A stretch of 64,000 nt of DNA from Solemya velum gill symbiont (GTDB lineage: Bacteria > Pseudomonadota > Gammaproteobacteria > Chromatiales > Chromatiaceae): positions 372,001 through 436,000 of the forward strand of contig NZ_JRAA01000001.1 in the NCBI RefSeq assembly GCF_000787395.1. Direction: 5' to 3'. Positions within the stretch are counted from its first letter, which is position 1; every line of letters starts with the position of its first letter. Below are positions 54,702 to 63,714 of the stretch, in pieces. The notes under the pieces were generated by a model. The model was not told where the DNA came from, ran no database searches, and was given only the letters and a program-made list of their open reading frames with translations. Position numbers and translations under genes: made by a program.

Positions 54702-57632
54702 ATGCTAAACTCAGTTATGCATCAAAGACTCATCAGAATTCTCTTGCTGTCTCTAGCTTACTTTGCAGCAGGTTGGCTTGGGTTGAAGATACCTTTCACG
54801 GGCTCTCATATCACACTTGTTTGGCTACCTGCGGGTATAGCGGTGGCTGCATTGCTTCGTTGGGGAAGTGCTATTTGGCCTGGAATTTTCATGGGTGCCT
54901 TTTTGGTCAATCTTTCGATTGGCTCCACCGTAACCTTGGCTGTTGGCATTGCCATGGGCAGTACTCTTGGCTCACTCCTAGCGTCAGGGTGGCTACGACG
55001 TGTCGGCTTCCAAACAAGCTTTCACCAGAAACGAGATGTAAGTATGCTCATTGTGGCTGCCTGTCTGGGAATGGCGTTATCGGCATCCATTGGTGTAACC
55101 AGTCTTTACCTAGCCGACATAATGCCTCTGAGAGATACGGGGCCTGCTTGGTTAACATGGTGGATGGGCGATGTTGTCGGGGTGCTACTGGCTGCGCCTC
55201 TTATACTGACTCTGAACCGAATTAACTTGGCTCAACTTGCCCATGTTCCCAGGGAAGTATTGATCTGGATTCTGGTGGCGACACCATTGGCATGGTTTGC
55301 ATTTATTCATGAATATTCATATTTGGGAGGAGCATTGCCACTTGCATTCCTGACTCTGCCTCTAGTAGCCGGTGCTGCCCTGCGATTTGGGATTACCGGT
55401 GCATCGCTGTCTGGTTTGGGTTTCTCGGTGGTTGCTGCCTTGGGTTTGTTTACCGGGAAAGGCACCTTCTCTCTAGAAGATGAGCAGATTAGCCTATTCT
55501 TGCTTTGGGCCTATATGATCACCACCGCTATCACTGGCTTGCTGGTTACCGTCTTACAGACGGAGCAACGTCAAGTCGAGCACACACTGAAAGAGAGTGA
55601 AGAAAAGCTCCGAGGACTGTTTAATCTATCGCCACTAGGTATTGCGCTTACGGATATGAAAGGTCATTTCCTAGAGTTCAACGATTCATTTCTGAGGATT
55701 TGCGGTTATACATCTGAAGAAGTGAAGGCGCTCGACTACTGGGCTCTTACACCCAAAAAATACGAAGCAGATGAGGCAAAGCAACTTGAGAGTCTAGAGC
55801 GTACTGGCGTCTACGGACCTTATGAAAAAGAGTATGTTCGCAAAGAGGGAAACGCTATCCCTTTACAGCTTAACGGTATGCTGGTCACTGGCAAAGATGG
55901 GCAACATTATATCTGGTCGATCATCGAAGATATTTCTGAGCGCAAACAGATGGTGGCTGACTTACGAATCGCTGCGATTGCATTCGAGTCTCAGGTTGGC
56001 ATCATGGTGACAGATGCTAATGGTGTAATTCTGCGTATCAACCGGGCTTTCTCTGAAGATTCGGGTTATACAGAGGAAGAGCTTGTTGGACAAACACCGC
56101 GATTGCTTAAATCAGGTCATCATGATGAGAATTTTTATGCGGAGATGTGGAATAGCATAAGACACACTGGCGTCTGGCAAGGTGAGATATGGGACCGTCG
56201 CAAGAATGGGGAAGTCTATCCAAAATGGATGACTATCACATCCCTTAAAGGAGAAGACGGCGTCGTCACGCACTACGTTAGTACACAGATAGACATCACC
56301 GAGCGTAAAACTGCTGAGGATGAAATAAGAAGCCTTGCATTCTATGATCCACTAACTCAATTACCTAATCGACGCTTGCTGCTTGACCGTTTGCAGCAAG
56401 CTTTGGCAAGCAGCGATCGGGACCATGGACAAGGCGCTCTTCTATTTATTGACCTGGATAATTTCAAGCTGCTCAATGACACTCTTGGTCATGACAAGGG
56501 TGACGTATTACTTCAACAAGTTGCACAGCGCCTCTCAAGTGCCATTCGTGAGCGTGATACTGTGGCGCGGCTAGGCGGAGATGAGTTTGTCATCATGCTG
56601 CTAAACGTAAACACTCAATTCGCTGATGTAGCGGATCAGGTAGAAATTATTGGAGAGAAGATTCTCAATTTGCTCAATCAACCATTTCTGCTTGATAGTC
56701 ATGAATTCCAAAGCACAGCAAGTATCGGAATTACTCTGTTCGGCACGAACGATGAGACCATCGATAACCTGCTAAAGCAGGCTGACTTGGCGATGTACCA
56801 GGCTAAGGAAGCAGGTCGTAATACCCTTCGCTTCTTTGATCCAGAGATGCAAGTCGTAGTGGATGCCCATATGAGTTTAGTAAAAGAACTTCGCAGGGCA
56901 ATTCGCAAAGATCAACTCGTTCTCCATTACCAGCCACAAGTGGATAGCGATAGTAATTGCATGGGTGCAGAGGCACTAGTGCGCTGGAAGCATCCGAAAC
57001 AGGGCATAATATTTCCAGATGAGTTTATCCCTGCTGCAGAAGAATTGGGGCTAATTACGGAGCTAGGGAAATGGGTATTGGAATCAGCATGCAAACAATT
57101 GGCTGCATGGTCGACAAAGCCCTTTACCAATCATTTGTGCCTGGCCGTCAACGTCAGTATCCAGCAGTTACGACAACAGGATTTCGTCGAACAGGTGCAA
57201 TCCATATTGGACCGTACAGGTGCCGATCCGACAAAGCTCAAACTAGAGATCACAGAAAGTTCATTGTTGATTGACACAGAAGATGTTATCGCCAAAATGA
57301 TGATGTTAAAGTCCAAAGGTATTGGCTTTGCATTAGATGACTTTGGGACCGGCTACTCCTCGCTCACATACCTCAAGAGCTTGCCTTTGGAAAAGTTGAA
57401 AATTGACCGTTCTTTCGTCTTGGATGTTATGACCGATCCAAATGATGCATCAATTGTCAAAACGATTGTGGCTCTAGCACAGAGCCTAGATCTTGCGGTC
57501 ATTGCGGAAGGTGTCGAGACGGAAGAACAGCGCGAGTTTCTCGCCCGTGCTGGCTGCCATGACTACCAGGGGTACCTGTATAGCCAACCGATACCACCTG
57601 ATAAATTCGAGTTATTTCTTACACAGAGATAA
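54702..57632 (+). CDS. MASE1-PAS-PAS-GGDEF-EAL c-di-GMP signalling protein
   Basis: This large membrane sensor has an N-terminal MASE1 domain (about eight helices; LAYFAAGWLGLKIPFTGSHI, then TLVWLPAGIAVAALLRWG), two PAS domains (EEKLRGLFNLSPLGIALTDM and AAIAFESQVGIMVTDANGV), GGDEF (intact GGDEF at 56574, about residue 625) and EAL (EALVRWKHP). A late DDFGTGYSSLTYLKSLPLEK is also present. Both active sites look intact, so it could make and degrade c-di-GMP. A frame open to 54660 begins inside IS30 and is unlikely to be native. ATG 54702 or 54717 are better starts; AAGG at 54697 fits 54717. Confidence 0.9.
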   Translation: MLNSVMHQRLIRILLLSLAYFAAGWLGLKIPFTGSHITLVWLPAGIAVAALLRWGSAIWPGIFMGAFLVNLSIGSTVTLAVGIAMGSTLGSLLASGWLRRVGFQTSFHQKRDVSMLIVAACLGMALSASIGVTSLYLADIMPLRDTGPAWLTWWMGDVVGVLLAAPLILTLNRINLAQLAHVPREVLIWILVATPLAWFAFIHEYSYLGGALPLAFLTLPLVAGAALRFGITGASLSGLGFSVVAALGLFTGKGTFSLEDEQISLFLLWAYMITTAITGLLVTVLQTEQRQVEHTLKESEEKLRGLFNLSPLGIALTDMKGHFLEFNDSFLRICGYTSEEVKALDYWALTPKKYEADEAKQLESLERTGVYGPYEKEYVRKEGNAIPLQLNGMLVTGKDGQHYIWSIIEDISERKQMVADLRIAAIAFESQVGIMVTDANGVILRINRAFSEDSGYTEEELVGQTPRLLKSGHHDENFYAEMWNSIRHTGVWQGEIWDRRKNGEVYPKWMTITSLKGEDGVVTHYVSTQIDITERKTAEDEIRSLAFYDPLTQLPNRRLLLDRLQQALASSDRDHGQGALLFIDLDNFKLLNDTLGHDKGDVLLQQVAQRLSSAIRERDTVARLGGDEFVIMLLNVNTQFADVADQVEIIGEKILNLLNQPFLLDSHEFQSTASIGITLFGTNDETIDNLLKQADLAMYQAKEAGRNTLRFFDPEMQVVVDAHMSLVKELRRAIRKDQLVLHYQPQVDSDSNCMGAEALVRWKHPKQGIIFPDEFIPAAEELGLITELGKWVLESACKQLAAWSTKPFTNHLCLAVNVSIQQLRQQDFVEQVQSILDRTGADPTKLKLEITESSLLIDTEDVIAKMMMLKSKGIGFALDDFGTGYSSLTYLKSLPLEKLKIDRSFVLDVMTDPNDASIVKTIVALAQSLDLAVIAEGVETEEQREFLARAGCHDYQGYLYSQPIPPDKFELFLTQR

Positions 57633-58037
57633 TTATCACTCACGTGGTCAGTATCAGCTGCAGCTTTACGATCAGCATAAGGTAAATGTCCGCTTTGGTC
57701 GTTAGCGGTCGTTCAGCCTGGATGTGGCATGAGATTTTCACGAAGGTCTGCTTATGGCCAATAGCAGACGTTGTATATTCTCATCGGCCCTCTGCAAATT
57801 AGTGCGTCCAACCAGCTATACGATTTACAAAATTTATAGATGGTCTAAACACTAGATAATTTCCAATCCGTACGCTGTAATAAATAAAATTTTATTGTTA
57901 TGGAATAATCCCAACAATTATTTTAGTATCAAAATCTTAGAAGTTTATATGACACTTGGCTTTCAATAATAAAAAACTGAATATAGATATTGCATAACAA
58001 GAAGGTCTCAGAATAGGCGGTTCGGAGAGCGATAATA
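57633..58037. other. AT-rich intergenic region with a composite repeat
   Basis: About 400 bases between the two GGDEF-EAL genes. Contains the two-hairpin repeat copy F (57684-57770), then about 250 bases of AT-rich sequence without recognisable signals. GGAGAG precedes the next start. Confidence 0.5.
57684..57770 (+). repeat. dispersed two-hairpin repeat, copy F (composite)
   Basis: Left unit AAATGTCCGCTTTGGTCGTT then AGCGGTCGTTC (57684-57714); right unit GAAGGTCTGCTTATGGCC then AATAGCAGACGTTGT (57742-57773). Same two-unit layout and spacing as copies B and C. Confidence 0.65.
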
Positions 58038-61000
58038 ATGATCGATAGCATCAGGAACCTGGGGCTTAGGAACAGGGTGTTTTTAACAATCCTTGGGATC
58101 ATTTTGCTTGTAGGGAGCTTACTCTACTTCAAGGTGCAATATGACCAGCGCCAAGCGTTACATAATTCTTATCTCTCTATTGCACAAAATGCGCTAGACA
58201 ATCGTAGTCAACACCTGATAATCCGCATTGAAAACCTGCGTAATCAAACCAGGTTTCTTTCCCAGACACCGCCAGTACAGGCAATTGCCCGCGCTATAAA
58301 AAACAATGGATTTGATCAACTAGAGGGCAACTCGAGGTCAATTTGGGAACAGCGGCTCAAGGATATCTTCAAGGCATTTCTGCAGGCTAATCCCTTCTAT
58401 TTTCAGCTTCGTTATATCGGCGTGGCTGATAACGGAAAGGAGCTAATACGTGTGGATTACAAGAATGACCAGATAATTACTGCAACAGGTGAACAACTGC
58501 AGTCTAAAGGCGATGAGAAATACTTTATCGAGACACTAAAAATGTCCGAAGGAGAGATTTACATATCAGATGTCACGTTGAACCGCGAGTTTGGTGTTGT
58601 TCAGTTACCCCATGTGAGAACGATAAGGGCATCAGTCCCTGTATTCACGCCAGACGGAGAATTATTCGGTATGGTTGTCGCCAACATGGATATTGGCCCG
58701 GTTTTTGACTTAGTAATGTCGCAGATTCGACCTGGTATAAAAGGCTATGTCAGCAATCAGGAGGGTGATTTTCTTGTTCATCCTTACCCTGAGAAAACCT
58801 TTGGCTTCGATTTGGGTAAGCGCTACCGCTGGCAAGATGAAATGCCATCAACGGATTTACATAATCTAAGTCAGAAAAAAGACAAACTAGTGTCAACCCA
58901 TAGCCATTTAGAACAAGAAGACTTGTTACACGCAGTTGCAGGCAAGGTTTACTTCGACAAAGATAGACCGGACAGATATATGTTGTTGATTTATTCTTTT
59001 CCGGAGTCCCTTATTGAGAATGAAACTGTGGCATTTCGAAACCTGATGCTGCTTGGATTCTTTGTACTCACGTTTCTACTTGGCATCATTATGTATGTCA
59101 TGTTGAAGAAAATATTTTCTCCACTCACACAATTAACTAATGGCGCCTCGGCGATTGCTGAAGGTAGACACGATATCGAATTTCCAAAAGGAACTTCTGA
59201 CGAGGTTGGATACCTCGTCAGCGCTTTTCAATACATGCTGAAAGGGATCACATCTCAGGAGCAAAAGGTTGCAACACTATATGAGGAGCTGAAGAGAAGT
59301 GAGGTCTATGCAAACCATATCATCGAATCGACTCCTCAAGGCATCATCGTAGCTGATACGAATGGCCAGATTGTTAGAGTAAACAAGATTGTACTTTTAA
59401 TGTTTGGCTACGACGAGGATGAGATACATGGACAGTCAGTGGAACTGCTCATGCCTGAAAAATTCATCCCAGATCATCGAATTAACTATGTCAATTATCT
59501 GAATCGAAAAGATTCAAAGCCTAGAATAATGGGGGAGAACCACAATCTCACCGCACGGTGCAAGGACGGTTCTGAAATAGCCGTAGAGATTGGCATTAGT
59601 CCAATGCGACTGGATGACAAGCGTTATGTCGTTGCGACAATTGCAGATATCACCGAACGCAGTGCAATTGAACAGGAGCTGCAGATTGCGGCTACTGCAT
59701 TTGACTCCCATGAGGCAATGCTCGTTACTGATTCCCAGGGCGATATCCTAAGGGTCAATGATGCCTTCACCAAGGTCACGGGTTATAGCCGGGAAGAGGT
59801 GATTGGCAAGAATCCCAACATCTTGCAGTCAGGTCGTCACTCCGCTGATTTTTATCATGATATGTGGGAGCGCATTAATCAAGATGGCTGTTGGCAAGGT
59901 GAGATTTGGGACAGACGGAAAAATGGAGAGGTCTATCCGAAGTGGGCTACCATCACGAGTGTTAGTGATAAGAATGGGCAGGTTTCGAATTACGTTTCTA
60001 TATTCTCAGACATCTCGTCAGTCAAGAAAGCTCAGGACCAGATACTTGAACTTGCCTACTACGACCCACTAACAGGGCTTCCTAATCGACGAAGGCTTGT
60101 TGAATATCTTGAACGTGCCATGGTGGAAAGCAAACGCTCTAATATGTTTGGCGCACTGATGTTTATCGACCTGGATAACTTTAAAATTATCAACGATACA
60201 TTAGGACATGAACAGGGCGATGTACTACTCAAAGAGGTCGCTAATAGACTGACAACCGCTCTTCGCGAAGTCGATATTGTTGCAAGACTTGGAGGAGATG
60301 AGTTTGTTGTCATTTTGCATGAGCTGGAAAGCGATGGTAATCGGGCAATGCAATATGCCAGGCATATTGGAGAAAACCTGATAAGAATCCTCGCTAAGCC
60401 ACACATATTGGAAGGGAGGAGCTACGTCTGTACTGGAAGTCTAGGTATTACGATGTATTATGGAAATGAAGTCAGTTTTGATGAAATATTCCGCAGTTCG
60501 GACGTGGCAATGTACGAAGCAAAGAAACGGGGTAGAAACAGTTTACGTTTCTTTGATCCGGAAATGCAGGCCTCACTTGAAAAACGCAGTCAAATGGAAT
60601 CTGATCTCCGTATCGCACTAAAGAAAAAACAGTTTGTTCTTTACTTCCAGAAACAAGTAGACAATGAGGGCCGCATCATAGGAATGGAAGCCCTGGTCAG
60701 GTGGGCGCATCCGGAACGAGGTATGATTTCGCCATCCGAGTTTATTCCAGTATGTGAAGATAGCGGACTGATTGTACCTGTAGGACATTGGATTTTGACG
60801 GAGTCTTGCCGTACGCTAAGTCAGTGGCAGCAACACGACAGCATGAAGCATTTAAAGCTTGCAGTGAATATCAGTATTAAGGAGTTCATGCAGGATGATT
60901 TTGTCAGCCAGGTAAATCTCCTCGTAGATGAATATGGTGTACATTCTGATCGTCTTGAGTTGGAAATCACGGAAAGCATGGCGCACGATGATCTGGATGC

Positions 61001-61364
61001 CCTTATTGAGAAGATGCATCAGTTGAAAAAAACAGGTATCAGTATTGCAATGGATGACTTTGGTACAGGCTATTCTTCCCTCTCATATCTTAAGAAGCTC
61101 CCGGTTGACATAATCAAAATTGACAGAAGCTTTGTTGATGACCTTGGTGTCAATGCTAACAATGAATCAATCGTGAAGACCATTGCCAAGGTCGGTGAGT
61201 CATTTGGTATGGATGTACTTGCGGAAGGTGTGGAAACAGAAGAGCAATTCAGGTTATTAATAGAATATGGTTACAAACAGTTCCAGGGTTACTATTTCGG
61301 AAAGCCTATGACTGCTGACAAATTTGAAGAAGAATTCCAGTCGATTCCGAGACGCGAAAAATAA
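58038..61364 (+). CDS. dCache-HAMP-PAS-PAS-GGDEF-EAL c-di-GMP signalling protein
   Basis: This 1108-residue sensor has TM1 (about 12-32), a periplasmic double-Cache-type region (about 35-335; IISDVTLNR-like and VRTIRASVPVFTPDGELFGM), TM2 (about 336-358), HAMP (ILSPLTQLTNG-like, about 358-410), PAS (ESTPQGIIVADTNGQIVRVN), a second PAS (AATAFDSHEAMLVTDSQGDI), GGDEF intact at about residue 752 (LGGDEFVVIL) and EAL at about 884 (MEALVRWAHPERGM). DDFGTGYSSLSYLKKLPVDI follows. It likely senses an external small molecule and adjusts c-di-GMP; which activity dominates is unknown. ATG 58038 has GGAGAG eight bases upstream. Confidence 0.93.
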   Translation: MIDSIRNLGLRNRVFLTILGIILLVGSLLYFKVQYDQRQALHNSYLSIAQNALDNRSQHLIIRIENLRNQTRFLSQTPPVQAIARAIKNNGFDQLEGNSRSIWEQRLKDIFKAFLQANPFYFQLRYIGVADNGKELIRVDYKNDQIITATGEQLQSKGDEKYFIETLKMSEGEIYISDVTLNREFGVVQLPHVRTIRASVPVFTPDGELFGMVVANMDIGPVFDLVMSQIRPGIKGYVSNQEGDFLVHPYPEKTFGFDLGKRYRWQDEMPSTDLHNLSQKKDKLVSTHSHLEQEDLLHAVAGKVYFDKDRPDRYMLLIYSFPESLIENETVAFRNLMLLGFFVLTFLLGIIMYVMLKKIFSPLTQLTNGASAIAEGRHDIEFPKGTSDEVGYLVSAFQYMLKGITSQEQKVATLYEELKRSEVYANHIIESTPQGIIVADTNGQIVRVNKIVLLMFGYDEDEIHGQSVELLMPEKFIPDHRINYVNYLNRKDSKPRIMGENHNLTARCKDGSEIAVEIGISPMRLDDKRYVVATIADITERSAIEQELQIAATAFDSHEAMLVTDSQGDILRVNDAFTKVTGYSREEVIGKNPNILQSGRHSADFYHDMWERINQDGCWQGEIWDRRKNGEVYPKWATITSVSDKNGQVSNYVSIFSDISSVKKAQDQILELAYYDPLTGLPNRRRLVEYLERAMVESKRSNMFGALMFIDLDNFKIINDTLGHEQGDVLLKEVANRLTTALREVDIVARLGGDEFVVILHELESDGNRAMQYARHIGENLIRILAKPHILEGRSYVCTGSLGITMYYGNEVSFDEIFRSSDVAMYEAKKRGRNSLRFFDPEMQASLEKRSQMESDLRIALKKKQFVLYFQKQVDNEGRIIGMEALVRWAHPERGMISPSEFIPVCEDSGLIVPVGHWILTESCRTLSQWQQHDSMKHLKLAVNISIKEFMQDDFVSQVNLLVDEYGVHSDRLELEITESMAHDDLDALIEKMHQLKKTGISIAMDDFGTGYSSLSYLKKLPVDIIKIDRSFVDDLGVNANNESIVKTIAKVGESFGMDVLAEGVETEEQFRLLIEYGYKQFQGYYFGKPMTADKFEEEFQSIPRREK

Positions 61365-61371
61365 TGTAGAG

Positions 61372-61757
61372 CGTGATTTGTTAGTCTTTATTGGTGTCTG
61401 AAGAGTTAATCGCGGTTTCATGATCTTCTTGATGACAGGACAGAACATAGGGTCTACATTGTCAAGTGTGAAAAGATCCCCCAGCAGGTGGAGCAATATT
61501 GGCTCGTGCATAGAGTTGGGTAGATGCCATAGAGTTGAAATCTGCCTCAATGACTGACTCACCGTTGATGAGAATTGAAGCCCTGAGCTCTGAAGGGATC
61601 GCTTGCCATGCTGGAGCAATCAGTCGTCGACCAATATCAAATCTGACTTTTTCTCCTTCTCTGATTGTGAAAACACGAAATACAGTTTTTTCTCAAAAGA
61701 TAAACATAGATTTTCTAACAGTGATTCGATATGACGGATAGCATTTTCTTCTGGCAT
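61372..61757 (-). pseudogene. frameshifted remnant of an accessory-element protein
   Basis: On the minus strand one frame reads RVFTIREGEKVRFDIGRRLI, then APAWQAIPSELRASILINGE, SVIEADFNSMASTQLYARAN, IAPPAGG. One extra G in a G run (near 61475-61480) then breaks the frame; the other frame continues DLFTLDNVDPMFCPVIKKIM. Together these resemble a protein family I recall from genomic islands (INGE-x-VE-D-S/N-x2-x2-LYA pattern). Upstream in a third frame an ATG (61757, MPEENAIRHIESLLENL) may be the old start. No intact copy exists here. Firm function cannot be given. Confidence 0.55.
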
Positions 61758-61916
61758 TCTGATGTCCAAATCAAGGAGTTATCGTGATGGAGCGTATGGT
61801 TATCTTAACCCATCTACACTCTGTCTGAATTGAACCGATGTCCACGGATTTAGGGGGTTGTACAGGCTTAGCCAAAACCTCCCGAGCAGAACCACGAAAA
61901 TGCTGTAATTTCAGGT

Positions 61917-61938
61917 GCACATAGGGTGCACTATGTGC
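61917..61938. repeat. 8-bp inverted repeat upstream of tRNA-Cys
   Basis: GCACATAG and CTATGTGC are perfectly inverted around GGTGCA, 58 bases before tRNA-Cys. Could be an operator or part of the tRNA promoter region. Confidence 0.3.
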
Positions 61939-61995
61939 TAAGATTCGCGCCTTCAAAGTATAGAGGGGAATCGTAAGCCCTTGTTTATACTGAAT

Positions 61996-62069
61996 GGCTG
62001 AGTGGCAGAGTGGTTATGCAGCGGATTGCAAATCCGTGGACCTCGGTTCGATTCCGGGCTCAGCCTCCA
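61996..62069 (+). tRNA. tRNA-Cys (anticodon GCA)
   Basis: Acceptor GGCTGAG pairs with CTCAGCC; anticodon loop contains TTGCAAA with GCA; TTCGATT T loop; discriminator T as usual for tRNA-Cys, then encoded CCA. Confidence 0.95.
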
Positions 62070-62089
62070 TATTTTTTCGATATCAATCT

Positions 62090-62177
62090 GCCCGGGTGGC
62101 GAAATTGGTAGACGCAACGGACTTAAAATCCGTCGGCCATTGCGGCCGTGCCGGTTCGAGTCCGGCCCCGGGCACCA
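62090..62177 (+). tRNA. tRNA-Leu (anticodon TAA)
   Basis: GCCCGGG acceptor pairs with CCCGGGC; anticodon loop ACTTAAAAT gives TAA; a long variable arm (TCGGCCATTGCGGCCG) is present as expected for a class II tRNA; CCA is encoded. Sits 20 bases after tRNA-Cys, probably one transcript. Confidence 0.95.
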
Positions 62178-62255
62178 TAATTAAATACATAAATTAAATA
62201 CCTGCAGACCGGTGCTAAATAATAAACATAGTCTGCAGCAGAGTGGAGAAGAGTT

Positions 62256-63014
62256 ATGCGTAAGCCGCTGATTGCCGGTAACTGGAAGATGAATGGTTCT
62301 CGCGAGAGTATCGCGACCCTGCTGGATGGTCTCAAAACAGGTATGGGCGATGTGAACACTGCTGAAGTTGCAGTTTGTGCACCATCTATTTATATCGCCG
62401 ACGTCCAGTCGAGCCTGGAAGGCAGTGCTGTAACCTGGGGTGGACAGGATGTATCTGTTCAGGACTCTGGTGCATACACAGGTGAAACCGCGGCATCCAT
62501 GTTGCTGGATTTTGGCTGCAAGTACGCAATCATCGGACACTCTGAGCGTCGTACCTATCACGCAGAGAGTGATGCACTGGTAGCCGAGAAGTTTGAACAG
62601 GCAATCAACAATGGCCTGGTTCCACTCTTCTGTATTGGTGAAACGCTTGAAGAGCGCGAGCAGGGCATCACTGAAGATGTTGTTGCACGCCAGATTGATG
62701 CAGTACTTGAGCGTGTTGGTGCCGAAGGCATGGCCAAGGGCGTTATTGCCTATGAGCCGGTTTGGGCGATTGGTACCGGTAAAACGGCATCACCTGAACA
62801 GGCGCAGGATGTACACGCCTTTATTCGTGGTCGTGTTGCTGCCGCAGATGCGGCTGTAGCTGAAAAGGTACAGATTCTTTACGGTGGCAGCATGAATGCC
62901 GGTAATGCAGCAGAGTTGCTGTCACAGCCGGATATTGACGGCGGCTTGATTGGTGGTGCATCACTCAAGGCGGATGATTTTCTTACTATTGCCCGGGCTG
63001 CAAACCAGGGCTGA
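62256..63014 (+). CDS. tpiA: triosephosphate isomerase
   Basis: TpiA interconverts dihydroxyacetone phosphate and glyceraldehyde-3-phosphate. It begins KPLIAGNWKMNGSRES with Asn and Lys of the active site; catalytic His is in IIGHSERRTYHAESDALV and Glu in AYEPVWAIGTGKTASPEQAQ; YGGSMNAGNAAELLSQPDID closes the phosphate site. 252 residues, normal. ATG 62256 with GGAGAAGAG upstream. Followed by secG as in many gammaproteobacteria. Confidence 0.97.
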   Translation: MRKPLIAGNWKMNGSRESIATLLDGLKTGMGDVNTAEVAVCAPSIYIADVQSSLEGSAVTWGGQDVSVQDSGAYTGETAASMLLDFGCKYAIIGHSERRTYHAESDALVAEKFEQAINNGLVPLFCIGETLEEREQGITEDVVARQIDAVLERVGAEGMAKGVIAYEPVWAIGTGKTASPEQAQDVHAFIRGRVAAADAAVAEKVQILYGGSMNAGNAAELLSQPDIDGGLIGGASLKADDFLTIARAANQG

Positions 63015-63036
63015 ATGAACCAAAAACGGTAAATCC

Positions 63037-63498
63037 ATGGGTCTCGAAAGTATACTGATTGTTGTTTTTCTATTTGTCTCGCTTGGCGTAGTCGGCCTTG
63101 TGCTGATTCAGCACGGCAAGGGTGCTGATATGGGTGCTGCGTTTGGAAGCGGCGCCTCCGCGACTGTTTTCGGATCCCAGGGCTCTGCAAACTTTCTAAG
63201 TCGTGCAACTGCCATTCTTGCTGCATTCTGGTTCGTGCTGGCAATGACACTGGCCTGGTTTGCTATTCAGGCGACTGACACCACCAACCTCATGGATGAC
63301 TCTGTCATGACAGAGGAAAGCGGTGGTGAGGCAGCAATTCCTGCTGCACCAGCAGCACCTGTATCACCTGTACCTGCGCCTGTTGTTGAATCGCCTGTTT
63401 CTGCTGCCGATACTATCCCTGCAGCAGAAATTGAAGTGCCGGCTGCAGCAGTTGAGACCGAGATGCCTGCAGTCCCTGAAGAAAAGCCCGGTCAATAA
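63037..63498 (+). CDS. secG: Sec translocase subunit SecG with an unusual Pro/Ala tail
   Basis: SecG assists SecYE in protein export. Two transmembrane helices (about 3-23 and 55-77) flank the conserved GKGADMGAAFGSGASATVFG loop. The C-terminus after residue 90 is an extended Ala/Pro/Val/Glu-rich tail (PAAPAAPVSPVPAPVVESPV, continuing to EEKPGQ) giving 153 residues, about 40 longer than E. coli SecG. Start 63037 follows tpiA by 22 bases; tRNA-Leu follows downstream. Confidence 0.92.
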   Translation: MGLESILIVVFLFVSLGVVGLVLIQHGKGADMGAAFGSGASATVFGSQGSANFLSRATAILAAFWFVLAMTLAWFAIQATDTTNLMDDSVMTEESGGEAAIPAAPAAPVSPVPAPVVESPVSAADTIPAAEIEVPAAAVETEMPAVPEEKPGQ

Positions 63499-63559
63499 CA
63501 ATTATTTAGTTTTTAGCTCTTTCTATCTTTCACAGAATCACATAGAATGCGCTCCTCTT

Positions 63560-63644
63560 GCCGAAGTGGTGGAATTGGTAGACACGCTATCTTGAGGGGG
63601 TAGTGGCGTGAGCCGTGCCGGTTCGAGTCCGGCCTTCGGCACCA
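63560..63644 (+). tRNA. tRNA-Leu (anticodon GAG)
   Basis: Class II tRNA: acceptor GCCGAAG pairs with CTTCGGC; anticodon stem CTATC/GGTAG with loop TTGAGGG gives GAG; long variable arm; CCA encoded at 63642-63644. Confidence 0.95.
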
Positions 63645-63651
63645 TCTTCAG

Positions 63652-63680
63652 AAAAGGTCGTCCAGTGGACGACCTTTTTT
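63652..63680 (+). terminator. Rho-independent terminator after tRNA-Leu
   Basis: AAAGGTCGTCC and GGACGACCTTT form an 11-bp stem with AGT loop, followed by TTT. Ends the tpiA-secG-tRNA transcript and may also serve the convergent gene. Confidence 0.85.
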
Positions 63681-63714
63681 GTTTTCCGGAATTGCTCCTT
63701 TGCTTCAAATCACT

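Noticed and set aside
61996..62069. Second tRNA-borne island at tRNA-Cys
   Set aside because: No duplicate of the tRNA-Cys 3' end was found in the window, and the accessory genes lie on its 5' side.
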